Assembly (NCBI GenBank): GCA_022496805.1
Contig: CM040094.1
Span: 18,809,501-18,873,500 of the forward strand
Direction of reading: 5' to 3'
Length of the DNA: 64,000 nt
Source of the DNA: Pohlia nutans
Lineage: Eukaryota > Streptophyta > Bryopsida > Bryales > Mniaceae
Shown here: positions 46,648 to 56,399 of the stretch, piece after piece
Numbering within the stretch: the stretch's first letter is position 1
How the letters are laid out: each line of letters opens with the position of its first letter
The notes under the pieces: model-generated
Told to the model about the DNA's origin: nothing
Databases searched by the model: none
Seen by the model: only the letters and a program-made list of their open reading frames with translations
Translations under genes and position numbers: made by a program

Positions 46648-46655
46648 TATATAAA
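46648..46655 (+). promoter_or_regulatory. TATA box before the additional gypsy ORF
   Basis: TATATAAA stands between the integrase stop (46613) and the ATG at 46732. The about 45 bases after a predicted start site near 46680 are CT-rich leader. The identical box and spacing occur in the inverted copy (40808-40815). This is inference; no expression data. Confidence 0.55.
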
Positions 46656-46731
46656 GAGGGGAGAGCAATCAACGAGCAACACAGCTCTTAACCTCAGAAA
46701 CATCTTCTCTTGTACTTCTTTTCTTCTCAGT

Positions 46732-46942
46732 ATGTCTAATTGGAAGGTATTTCAAGACTCTTTAGATTCTGAATCGCAACCGGAGTCTGAGCGTGAGCTG
46801 TCTTTATCACAATTGCCGAACCAGCCTGCAGATCCTTTGCCACCACACGAGCCTCGAAATGAAGCTGGACCTTCTCAACAACGAAGACGGCCTCGAGATG
46901 AAGAACCTCTTGAACCACGGCAATGTCGAAAAATACCTAGTA
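46732..46942 (+). pseudogene. Additional 3' ORF of the gypsy element, truncated by a MULE
   Basis: The ATG at 46732 starts the same protein as 40731-40288 (MSNWKVFQDSLDSES). Identity to that copy ends at 46942 (AATACCTAGTA), where the MULE terminus begins. The open frame then runs on into MULE sequence to 47061. The remaining half of the ORF and the 3' LTR are absent from the window. Confidence 0.75.
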
Positions 46943-47438
46943 CAACGACGCTACCGTGCGAGCCTAGAGAGGAGAGCCCTAGTCCGGAGAGCGGGGATTT
47001 GGAGAGCCTAGAGCATATGATCCATCTGAATTTTGAAAATGACACTAATTTTAGAAAATAAAATTCTATTTTTAGGTTTTTTCTAATAATAGTAAATTTT
47101 TGTACCCTATGACCGCTGCACCTATAACCGTGGGTTAGTACTTAGAGTAGTTCAATGTTAAAGTTTTAGGGTAAAGAAGTGGAAAATTATAGGGTACATG
47201 GGTGAAACTGAACCCCATCAAGTGAGCTTTTTTAAAAGAGACCAAGAACAGAAAGATAACATGTGGTTTAGGTGTAGTATTTTTTTATTTTGTTTTTTTT
47301 CTAATACATAGTTATAGTGGACAAAGTTATCATGCAAGTACTTCAACCAATTCAATATAGGGCATCATCTATTCTAAATAGGAAGATATTGCAGCTAGTT
47401 CTAGTCTCCACGTCTAAACATAGACTGGTCCTCATTCT
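46943..47438 (-). mobile_element. MULE-type element, 3' terminal noncoding part
   Basis: Starts CAACGACGCTACCGTG and aligns with 8781-9287. It contains GGAGAGCGGGGATTTGGAGA, AGTAAATTTT, CTATAACCGTGG and AT-rich sequence. It forms the 3' flank of the transposase gene on the minus strand. Confidence 0.75.
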
Positions 47439-50400
47439 TCATTCCTCGGTCTTGATGATCCCAGCTGCCAGCAGAATATTTTTAACCTCATCCCAGCTGA
47501 GAGTAGGGGCATCGATGTATGTGTCAACTTTATAGTCCAGCTTGCAAAAGAAACGAAAGATATAGTAAAGGTGTTTGCAGTTGACGTACTGGCCACGCCT
47601 CCCAACAGCTGCAGAGTTCATGCTGGCGTAATGAGGGCACGTACATGACGGAAAATTGCACAATGTGATATTGTACAAATTATCATCAGGCTCCACCCCG
47701 GACTGGAGCACGATGATGGCACCAAGCCCGGGATAGGGAAGTAGGTTCACGCGGAGAATATTCGCCTTGACGTTTCGTGCACTCTCCCATTGATTGCGGT
47801 GAGCTTCCGTGGGAGCCTTGGTGTTCCGACACACGTTTTTGCCGTTTCGAGATGACGGAACTCTGTCAGCATGCAATGGCCGTGGGTGAGTCCAGAGCAC
47901 CGGCTCAAACACTTTCGACGTCGTAAAGAGGCGTCGAGGCGAAAGGGCTGTAGTGGACTGCAGACGAAACCCGGCCTCCTGGAGCTCTAGGATCTCCGAA
48001 CGCGTGAGGTTTGTACCAGAGAGGACGGGCCAAACGTCTGGGAGTTCCGGGCGATCTATGACAAAGAAGCGCTTCGAACCCATGACACATCGTGCGATTT
48101 GGTTAGGACAAAACCAAAAATTAGCCGTATGAGGTTTAGTCCCTTTGTACTCCGTCCTAGTCCCTCGGTAGGTTGGGGCAGCTGTAGCCTTTCCGCCCTT
48201 CACAATCAACATCTTGCACTTGTTGCCATTCCCCACTTGCACTGCGTGACACTGCTTTCTGGACTTGTGTGACATCCTTGCAATATGCCATTTTGAAGTG
48301 TCACAGTCAGTCTCCAACACCCTAGTTGTGAATGGAACCGGAGAAGTAGATCTTGGTGATTGCTCCGAGTTCATTCTAGCGGAGGCAGATCGTGTTTGGA
48401 CACGTGGATGCGAGAAGTTCACCTTGTCAGGGCGATGAGAATCTCCCTCGCAACCCACTGGCATGTCGAGCTTTCTCTTGGACGATCGAAACACCTCTTC
48501 CCCTTCCAAGTGTGGAACTCGTGTAGAAACCTCCGCAGCCCCAGGCATGTTGTTAATTGCTTTGGCGATCTTCTTGCCGTCATGGGATGCCATAGCCCTC
48601 TTCAGTTTTAGATCGTGCTTGGACGGACCAGTTCCAGAGGGACCTCCACATAGAAATGTTCTGTAGTTGGTAATCTGCATGAACGCACGTGCCCAATCAT
48701 CGGTGGTGGCGACAAAGAGGTCCGAGCCTCGCTTCCCGGAGGCTTGCATCCACTTGTTGTGAACGGTCTCTGCAAGGTTGCATGTTGGGATGTCTGCTAG
48801 TTCATCTGCGGTAAGATTCTGCAGAAATGGCATCACCCAATTTATCTTATTGCACAAAACAGTTTTGATCTCACGGTTTAGGAAAGTTTTAATAATAATT
48901 ACGTTGGGGTGATAGATGTATAAAAATTCGCGTTTGAAGGAATTTTTGTTTTCTCAAGTTCTATTTTTTTACTCTGATTTGCAAAAAAATAAAATATATA
49001 TATTTAAGAAAAATAGCCGTCGTGGCCGACGGCTATTATCTAAGTGCCCTTTGTTCCTCTAAATTTATTTACAGTGGTAGGTGTCCAAGCAACCGTCGGG
49101 CCCGAGGGGTCAATACTTGACCCCGTCCACATGCAGGCAATTACGGGGGAAGGGCCATCGACATCGAGGGACTACAACATATTCTCATTATCCATGTGAA
49201 ATGAAAGGGTGCTTTTGATATTTTACCGTTTCCATGAAACCGCCCCATTGACGGTAGCGAAAATGCCAAAAGGCCAGCCAGTCTTCAAGCTCGCGAATCG
49301 CATCCTCTGAAGCAGCACCGGACGAGTACCACCACGCTCTCAACTCAAGGTACATCCTGTCAGCTTCGTCCATTGTTTGGGCATCTTTATATTGTTTGCA
49401 AAGCCTGATGTGCTGATTCTGGAAGTTCTTGGCGATCAGCTTCTCCGTGTGCTTGTGCATGCTCGTCGCCCAGTGGAATAGACAAGTCCTTTCACGGTCT
49501 ACCATAGGCACGGCAGGATTGCCCGAGCCATAGACAATGCGAACTGCATTGAAGTTTGCTTGTGCGCTGTCGCACATGAAACCTTTGAAGTTTGGATTTG
49601 GTACGCCATTGTTGTCCATCACTTTGTTCAGGCAACGCCAAAATATAAGTTGTCCCTCAGTGCCTTCCGTTTGCATATCGCAGACAGCGATGGTCATCAC
49701 CTTGCAGTAGGTGGAGTCATAAACATGGCAGGCAATTGTGGTCCATGGCTTCACTCTCTTCACGTGATCGAACATGACGAAGCAATTTTGGAGGTCACCT
49801 CCAGGTTGCATTCTTCTCACGAGGTCGACACCACTCCCGGGGCCATGCACGAGCATTTTGAAGAGATATACCTTTTCCTGGCCTTGTCCCGGGAATACAC
49901 TGTCGTGTATGAACTCGATCTTTGCATGCCGCTTCATCTCTAGAATTTGATCAATCTCGCCTTTGCCTTTGCCCTGAGCGCGAAAAGTGGCGATCATGTT
50001 TCGAACGTTCGGAGAGCTGAGCATGCGGAACTTGTCCATCACCTTGTCCAGTTCCTGTCCTTGGAGCATCTGTTTTGGGCCTGGCCCACTGTGGACAAGG
50101 AACGTCTCGAGGAACTCCTTGCTAGGCGCAAGAGCGATGGCCGAGTTTTTGGCGGTGGGAGTCTTCGCCACCTCCGATGCAATCAAGCCGGTGATGGTCT
50201 CCATGGACTCTCTGCACGGTCCATCAGTGACGGGATGTCGATGGAAGCCCAAATGGATACATGCACGAGACCTGTCGTTCACATTGAGCACGTAATACAC
50301 GCGCGCCGTGCAAGAGTCACGACAAGAAGGGGCTTTCTTGCAGACTCTACATGCAATGGAAGATTCCGGAGGAGGGCTTTGACGAATATCGAACGGGAAG

Positions 50401-51378
50401 TTAGTTGTACCAGTCCACTCTGTCTCATTCTTCTTATACGTTCTAGCAAGATAGTCACAGTCTTCGTTGTCGCAACGCAAGTGTCCAACGCACGCCGACC
50501 TCCTGAACTTCAAACCGAAAGGGGTTGTGAATGTTGGACGTCGTGGTGCGGCACCAAGTGTGGCCATCATAACGCTTGTCCATTCCCTCCATGCTCCGGG
50601 CTCCGGAAGAGTGTACTCGCCCAGAAACCGGTGGTAGCTCAAAGACCACATCCCCGTCAAACTGCGAGGGAAGGAACTGCACCTTGAAATATTTGATGCG
50701 ATCAAAATCTATTTGAGCAAGTTCATTACGAGAGCCAGGAATACTAGAGAGCTTCCGCAAACATTGCATAACACTAGGACAATCTTGTGAACTACTAGGA
50801 TATAGAGGAGGGAGGGAGAATGAGGAGGAAGATGGACTATTAGCCGGGGTGCGGACAGTAGCTTGACTGGCAACAAAAGGAGCTGGTTCATTCAAGTTTG
50901 GAAGTTGCGAGGGTAGTGATGGTGTTTCCCCCTCAGATTCACTGGACAACTCAATGATGGGGTCTAGACTCTCGCGTTTCACATTACGAAGATTGACCAT
51001 AATATCTGCTACGGAACGAGTTGGATCTACAAATTTCCTCCTATCACGACGTGCGTGAGGCAACTCTACAGTGGAAGTATCTGAGGCAGGGGCTAAAATT
51101 TCAGTAGATGTAGCCAGTTGCTGCGGGATAAGACCGTATGCTTTGTACTGACCCGGATGGAGGAGCCAGTAGAAACCCTCGTCATATTCACATCTAGACT
51201 GTAATATGGCCTCTTTGACTATTCCATACTTCTCAAGGACCTCTTCTTCGACCATGATGGAGCTTTCTGCTAGCCCAAACCGAATGTAAAGAAGATTAGA
51301 GGTGACTTTGACAAAGCCAGAATCACCTACTGGTAGAACTAGTGGGACCTCGTCACCTCTAAGGGAGATGCTAGCCAT
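47439..51378 (-). CDS. MULE-type transposase with GCM/WRKY-like zinc finger, DDE core and SWIM finger
   Basis: The ATG at 51378 (MASISLRGDEVPL) opens an N-terminal region of about 300 codons reaching 50455. The core continues in another frame from about 50640, so one base is gained or lost near 50620-50640 (FELPPVSG against GEYTLPEPGAW). The core begins with a Cys/His cluster (CVGHLRCDNEDC, CRVCKKAPSC, HLGFHRHP) like the GCM/WRKY finger of plant MULEs. The DDE domain follows (CHVYDSTYCKV, FMCDSAQANFNAV, RTCLFHWATSMHKH). A GT-AG intron of 381 nt (48846-49226, phase 0) joins WGGFMET to INWVMPFLQN. The last exon has TCNLAETVHNKW and a SWIM finger (CTCPHYASMN, YVNCKHLYYIF), stop at 47439. MULE transposases act in the nucleus. 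Apart from the one shift the gene is intact, so it may be recently inactive, or the shift may be a sequencing error or hidden intron. Confidence 0.8.
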
Positions 51379-52045
51379 AGACAAATATTGGGCTGGAGAG
51401 ATACTACTTGATCAAGGAAGAGAAACAAATTGGTAAAGAAGACGATAGACGATGAATTGTGGAGCACAATGAATTTGGGTTGAGAATATAACATGGTGTC
51501 GTTACGTGGGGAGTCACAATATTCTGTGTTATGGTAGAAGTTTCAAAACTGGACAGTGAGATAGGTCTAAGATTGGAGACGCCAAAAAACTGACATCAAG
51601 TTCACTTTAACCAGACGTCTAATCTAAACAATGTCAGAATGTTATACGGCGCAGGGTAATTAAAATAAAATGAGAATGGAGGATGTCACATGCATGAGCT
51701 CGCAATTCAAAGTTCATGAGTGGATGTGGTGAGAGTGGCTAGAATCTAATCCAGATTTGGCTTGGTCATACAACATAAAGTGATATAATATTCATGTGAA
51801 CAAGTTGTCGTTGACGTTTATTTATACTATGAGGACACAGTCTTTGTGAACGTGCAGCTTTTTGTAAGACTAATCTATATGAACTGTAGGCGAAGATTCT
51901 ATGACACACAGTATTATAATGATAAATGAATGAAGAATATAACAATACGATCTTCTAAGTACAAGGATATTTTAACTGATATCATAAACATCTAAGCTGC
52001 AGCTTCTAGTAAGGTAGCTCGAGAATCTTCTCGATGACCGGGAAA
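51379..52045. other. Spacer between transposase and second minus-strand ORF
   Basis: AT-rich; no convincing coding frame. Likely holds the transposase promoter. Confidence 0.45.
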
Positions 52046-52519
52046 TTAGACTGGCACGGTGTTTGGAACGGAACCCCAGAACGGAGGCTTGGGTTCATCG
52101 TCAAAGAAATCTTGGACGGCTCTTGCAAGTTCTTCTGGCACAATTGGAACACCCTCGCTTTCGAGGTTGCAAGGATCGGGGAGTCCCAACAATTTGCAGA
52201 CATAATGAGACCATATGAGCCTCCAGACAAGAGGAGGTCGAGGGAGGGAGTCCCAAATTCCACACGGGACTCGGTAGAATCGAAGTTGATCTTTGTCTAG
52301 CAAGATGATTGCAAGGTCGATGTCGAAGTCTCGACAGTTTGGGAATTCGCCCATCCACAATTCCACTGCACCCTCCAAGCTGTTGATGGGATTCATCATC
52401 TGCTCTAAACATCCATTCCTCAAGACGACGGGATAGTCTTCTTCCTTTGGCATCGTCGATCTCCCAATGGTTTCCAAGTTGACCACTTCCTCCACGCAGC
52501 GATCCTCCGAGGCCTCCAT
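52046..52519 (-). CDS. Second ORF of the MULE-type element (157 aa), unknown function
   Basis: The ATG at 52519 opens 157 codons of balanced, globular-looking composition: acidic N-terminus (MEASEDRCVEEVVNLETIG), then NCRDFDIDLAIILLDKDQLR and a Trp/Pro-rich part (VWRLIWSHYVCKLLGLPDP), stop at 52046. It is on the same strand and about 670 bases upstream of the transposase start, with no sign of decay. I recognise no domain. Some autonomous MULEs carry a second gene (mudrB of MuDR), but no sequence likeness to that is claimed. Position and codon integrity suggest a passenger or accessory gene. Confidence 0.5.
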   Translation of the reverse strand: MEASEDRCVEEVVNLETIGRSTMPKEEDYPVVLRNGCLEQMMNPINSLEGAVELWMGEFPNCRDFDIDLAIILLDKDQLRFYRVPCGIWDSLPRPPLVWRLIWSHYVCKLLGLPDPCNLESEGVPIVPEELARAVQDFFDDEPKPPFWGSVPNTVPV

Positions 52520-53122
52520 CACTAATGTAGGAATTTAGTGGCTAGAGATAAGTGAGAGTGAACTGCAAGGCTGTAGGCAAGAGAAGAAGGTATGATTTGT
52601 GGATTAAAATTGTGTAGTTATACTGTAGGTTTGTCGCTCGCCTCTTACATTGTAAGCGTTAATTTCAATTTATATGCTGGACATCTGACAAGTCTCTAAC
52701 GATATAACATACTAGGTAAGGACATAGGCTACGATTTATGGTGCCATCAACGGCGGCGGAGTCAGTAAATGAAGAACATGAGAGTACACTCTATAGCAAG
52801 CGTCCGTAATCAATAAAGGTATACACTGTATGTCCATGTCAGTGTCAGCGGACATTGAGGATGTGACTTATAAATACGTGTCGAAACAGAACAGTGAATG
52901 AAAATAGACCTTCTAAGAAGTTATACTGATTATAGAATTATTGATAGAAGAATAGAAGTTTGAACGCTAAACAACTAGGCACATTCACGCCTCAGTTATT
53001 GAGGAGGGCGGATTTCTCCGTGAGATAGTTGGGAAGGTCTGATCGACTGTTGGTTTAGGAATATAGGTTCTCAAGTGGAAACTCATTTTTTGTCATGATT
53101 CTACTAAGTTAGAGTATAGGCT
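52520..53122. other. Gene-free spacer
   Basis: AT-rich sequence between oppositely oriented ORFs; could be a divergent promoter region. No other structure recognised. Confidence 0.4.
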
Positions 53123-53461
53123 ATGCAGATGCTGGACGAATTCTGTACGACTAACCCAGAGAGTGCGAGTGGGCATAAGAAGAGAAAGAAACGTGGGAAG
53201 CTATTATTTTCTAGCAAACGTGTATTGGAGCGATCAAGGATGAGAGCGTCCAAATATATGTCACGATTGAGCGCTGTTGAAGAGCTTGTAGGAGTGAGAA
53301 TTGATTTTTCTGGAGAAGAGGTGACCAATTTGGCGAGTTTGCAAGAAGTGCTTGTAGCGATTGATGAGTCTGAAGTTATCAGTGAAGACGGGGAAAGGTC
53401 GTATGCGAGCGGTGAGCGGAGAGCGGAGAGCGGAGAGCAGAAATTAAAGAGCAGACTTTAA
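53123..53461 (+). CDS. Small basic ORF (112 aa) at the outer end of the MULE-type element
   Basis: The ATG at 53123 opens 112 codons: MQMLDEFCTTNPESASGHKK, then a strongly basic KKRKKRGK nuclear-localisation-like stretch. A mixed helical part follows (SRLSAVEELVGVRIDFSGEE, ASLQEVLVAIDESE). The last 25 codons run through the GAGCGGAGAGCGG terminal repeat, which makes this end look accidental. No domain recognised. It could be an exon of a gene lost on the right, or chance. Confidence 0.3.
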   Translation: MQMLDEFCTTNPESASGHKKRKKRGKLLFSSKRVLERSRMRASKYMSRLSAVEELVGVRIDFSGEEVTNLASLQEVLVAIDESEVISEDGERSYASGERRAESGEQKLKSRL

Positions 53462-53590
53462 AGATTTTTGCAATCTTTTTTAGGGTAAGGGTTCCTATAA
53501 CCGTGGATTTTTCCATTTTTTTATTAATATATTTTGGGTGAATTGGCGTGTATAACCGTGGAATTTGGGAGAATTTAGCAGTGAGATAAG
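53395..53590. repeat. MULE-terminus-like sequence at the right border
   Basis: GCGAGCGGTGAGCGGAGAGCGG, shown here in two parts (GCGAGCGGTGAG and CGGAGAGCGG), then CCTATAACCGTGG resemble the 46943 terminus in the same, not inverted, orientation. It may be the end of another fragment of the family, or mean that this family has direct rather than inverted terminal similarity. Confidence 0.4.
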
Positions 53591-53599
53591 GAATTAGGG

Positions 53600-53745
53600 A
53601 CATTCATCCACATTCTTTCATATGACATTCATCCACATTCATCCAGACATGAGACATTCATCCATGGTTTTTCATCCACATTCATCCATAAGTGGTACAT
53701 TCATCCATGGTTTTTCATACTACATTCATCCACATTCATCCAAGC
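53600..53745. repeat. ACATTCATCC short tandem repeat
   Basis: About a dozen copies of ACATTCATCC and CATTCATCCA, with two longer CATTCATCCATGGTTTTTCAT units. Confidence 0.85.
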
Positions 53746-53894
53746 ATCATTCAGCCTTGACTCATGTTACTAGGCTCACAACTTGACTCCGTTACTCACT
53801 GTAATGCCTGACTCGCGTTACTCACAGAACATAGCGTGACTCCGTGACTCACACCACGCGTTGGACGCTTTACTCATACCACACGTCACTCTAA

Positions 53895-54292
53895 GAGCAT
53901 CCTCAGTCGTCTCCCTCCACAGTTCCCGGCAATGAGCTTTTGCAGAAAGGCCTGCAAAGGAGCGGGAGCATGAGCAGGGAGCAGGGTCCAACGTAACTCC
54001 CGTCAACTGCCCCGGCAAAGAACATATGCTACTACGTGGGCAGCCAGGTGGCGCAGGGACTCCAGGTTGTTAGAATCTCGTTGGGTAGCAGACAATCAAG
54101 GACTCTGTCAGGACTGCTACCGGGAGGACTTTCTCTGACGGCAAACAAGCAAAAATTGCCGAGAGCGGGAGGTGCTATGGCGTGAGCTGCGCAGTGACGG
54201 GACGGATACCGAGGGCGTTGGCCCGCGACATGGGATTCCGCGCTCGCCAGTTGCCGTTGCAGTGAGCATTCGTCTCAGGACTGAGGATGCTC
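53895..54292. mobile_element. Harbinger/Tourist-type MITE, copy 1 (398 bp)
   Basis: The ends GAGCATCCTCAGTC and, inverted, GAGCATCCTCAGTC form the TIRs. They are flanked by TAA at 53892-53894 and 54293-54295. A 3-bp TWA duplication is the signature of PIF/Harbinger elements (established). Noncoding and GC-rich inside. Confidence 0.88.
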
Positions 54293-54629
54293 TAAGTAAC
54301 TCAAACCAAAGCCTGACTCGTGATGTTTTCGCAATACAGCTGACTAGATTACCCACATATCAGCCTGATTCACGTTACACTCAAACCACAGCTGTCTCCA
54401 TTACTGAAACCAAAGCCTGACTCGCGTTACTCACACACCACAGCCTGACTCCATTACGCACACCATCACGCCAATGCATATATGCACAATGCAAGCGTCG
54501 CGCTACTCGCATCACGCGTTGCACTTAGCCAACACGAACACATTGCATAACCTCATAATCACCAAGACCATTCTACTCTCGTAGTACTGTCTGGTTGGCG
54601 TCTCTCGCAACACAGCTTGGCTCCCGTTA

Positions 54630-55027
54630 GAGCATCCTCAGTCCTCTCCCTCCACAGTTCCCGGCAATGAGCTTTTGCAGAGAGGCCTGCAAAGGAGCGG
54701 GAGCATGAGCAGGGAGGAGGGTCCAACGTATCTCCCGTCAACTGCCCCGGCAAAGAACATATGCTACTACGTGGGCAGCCAGGTGGCGCAGGGACTCCAA
54801 GTTGTTAGAATCTTGTTGGCTTGCAGACAATCAGGGACTCTGTCAGGACTGCTACCGGGAGGACTTTCTCTGATGGCAAACAAGCAAAAATTGCCGAGAG
54901 CGGGAGGTGCTATGGCGTGAGCTGCGCAGTGACGGGACGGATACCGAGAGCGTTGGCCCGCGCCATGGGATTCCACGCCCGCCAGTTGCCGTTGCAGTGA
55001 GCATTCGTCTCAGGACTGAGGATGCTC
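54630..55027. mobile_element. Harbinger/Tourist-type MITE, copy 2 (398 bp)
   Basis: Same length, orientation and ends as copy 1, differing by a small number of substitutions. Flanked by TTA at 54627-54629 and 55028-55030. Different target duplications show two independent insertions rather than one duplication. Confidence 0.88.
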
Positions 55028-55104
55028 TTACTCAGACCACACCCAAATTTTCTTACTCACACCACGCGTTGAACGCGTTGCTCACAGTCACACCACAGCC
55101 GATC

Positions 55105-55422
55105 TGTTGAAGTAGGATGATTGCGTGGGCTGAAGTTGCTCATAGCCATGCGCATTAGCTAGAGTAGATGATGCGAATGAGCTAGACTTGCAACTAGAGA
55201 AGTGGTACTAGTTAGAAGTAATGAGAATTGGGTCTCCCAAGTGATATGGGCTGATCCTAGTGTACTAGGAGTGGAGTATGGGCTGATGTCCCATATGGTT
55301 TGCCAAGGGGACTCCCTTGGGTGTGCTACTTAAGAGGGGCAGCCCATGAGTAAAGATTATCTCTTTCCTATGCATTCCAAGTGTTTGTGTGAGGCTTTGG
55401 CATTCTAATCTAACCTTCAATA
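55105..55422 (+). mobile_element. Ty1/copia 5' LTR (318 bp)
   Basis: TGTTGAAG to CTTCAATA. By eye it is identical base for base to 60458-60775. Preceded by the target duplication CGATC at 55100-55104, which recurs after the 3' LTR at 60776-60780. Confidence 0.97.
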
Positions 55423-55436
55423 GGTTATGGGCCCAC
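55423..55436 (+). promoter_or_regulatory. Copia primer binding site, complementary to the initiator tRNA-Met anticodon half
   Basis: GGTTATGGGCCCAC directly after the LTR is the reverse complement of GTGGGCCCATAACC, the anticodon stem-loop region of plant initiator tRNA-Met as I know it. Drosophila copia and yeast Ty5 prime from the same half-tRNA; most plant copia elements instead pair with the tRNA 3' end. Confidence 0.75.
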
Positions 55437-56399
55437 TCATGTGTTTTGCGTGAGTCAAAGATTAGATTGCTCATTGTGTGGAGGTCGTGCGTTGGGGCGC
55501 TGATTTTGGGGTATTGGAGCGTTGATTTGGAGCTTTGGAGGGCTGAAATCGAGCTTTGGTGGGCTGATTTCGACATTGGGAGGTATTACAATCTTCCTAC
55601 CTTTGATCTACGTGTTGGAGGGCTGAATTCGCACTTTGGAGCTATCATTTGTTGATTTGGAGCTTTTGGAGCACTTTGGAGCACTTTTGGAGTTTATACA
55701 CGTCTACAAGGGCTGAATTGGAGCTTTGGAGCTTATTGGTGCTTGTTGGAGTATATTGGAGCTTTTTGGAGCTGATTGGAGCTTATTGGAGCTTATTGGA
55801 GCTTATTGGCTCAATTTGTGCTCAATTTGTGCACTTGTGTTGTTGCAAGGCACTTTTATGCTTTGAGGCTCTTGGGGTGAGTCTACAATCTGATTTTGGT
55901 ATTGCAATTCTTGCACAAGGGTTTGGAATGTGAGTTATGCCCTTGGAGTGCTCAAAATTAGAGTTTGGGTTAGTGAATGCACAACGGGGCTGATTTGATG
56001 AATTTCAATGCAATTAGGACTTGAAGGGGCTGAATTTGCATTGATTTAGAGTCCTTGGAAGGCACAAGGGTGTGCATAGGGTGCATTACATGTTGTGAAG
56101 CACAAGGGTGCTGATTTGAGTGGATTTGAGCCAACGAGTGCGCAATTCTCCTAGAAAGGGTGTTGTGGTATGATCTTGTGCAAATTCACTAAGAACCATC
56201 ACGATTGAGTGTTGTGAGGTTGATGTGTAGCACAAAGGTGCTGATTTAGTGTTTGGAATTAGTTTGGAGGCATTAGAAGCACGTACGTGTGCAATTTGCC
56301 TCACAAATCACAAAATTGTCAAAAAAAAAATCATAAAAACAATTTTTCTTAGCTTTCTAGGGGCTGAATTTTGTGAGCGTACGTCCTTCAATCAAGGAT
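55437..56399 (+). other. Copia leader with GGAGCTTATTGGAGCTT-type repeats
   Basis: About 960 bases of noncoding leader. Between 55650 and 55810 it is made of TTGGAGCTTTTGGAGC- and ATTGGAGCTT-type words; elsewhere GCTGATTT and AAGGGTGCTGATTT words recur. It presumably carries packaging and translation signals, which I cannot place. Confidence 0.6.

Larger units (their letters stand above)
53756..55099. repeat. CTGACTC/TTACTCAC minisatellite, left part
   Basis: Degenerate units of roughly 25-30 bases built from GACTC(G/A)CGTTACTCACA and CCACAGCCTGACTC. They occupy 53756-53891, 54296-54626 and 55031-55099, the gaps being the two Harbinger-type MITEs. The repeat continues after the copia element at 60781. 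Confidence 0.8.

Noticed and set aside
49947..50687. 246-codon plus-strand frame opposite the MULE transposase
   Set aside because: Antisense shadow of a domain with clear zinc-finger and DDE motifs on the minus strand.
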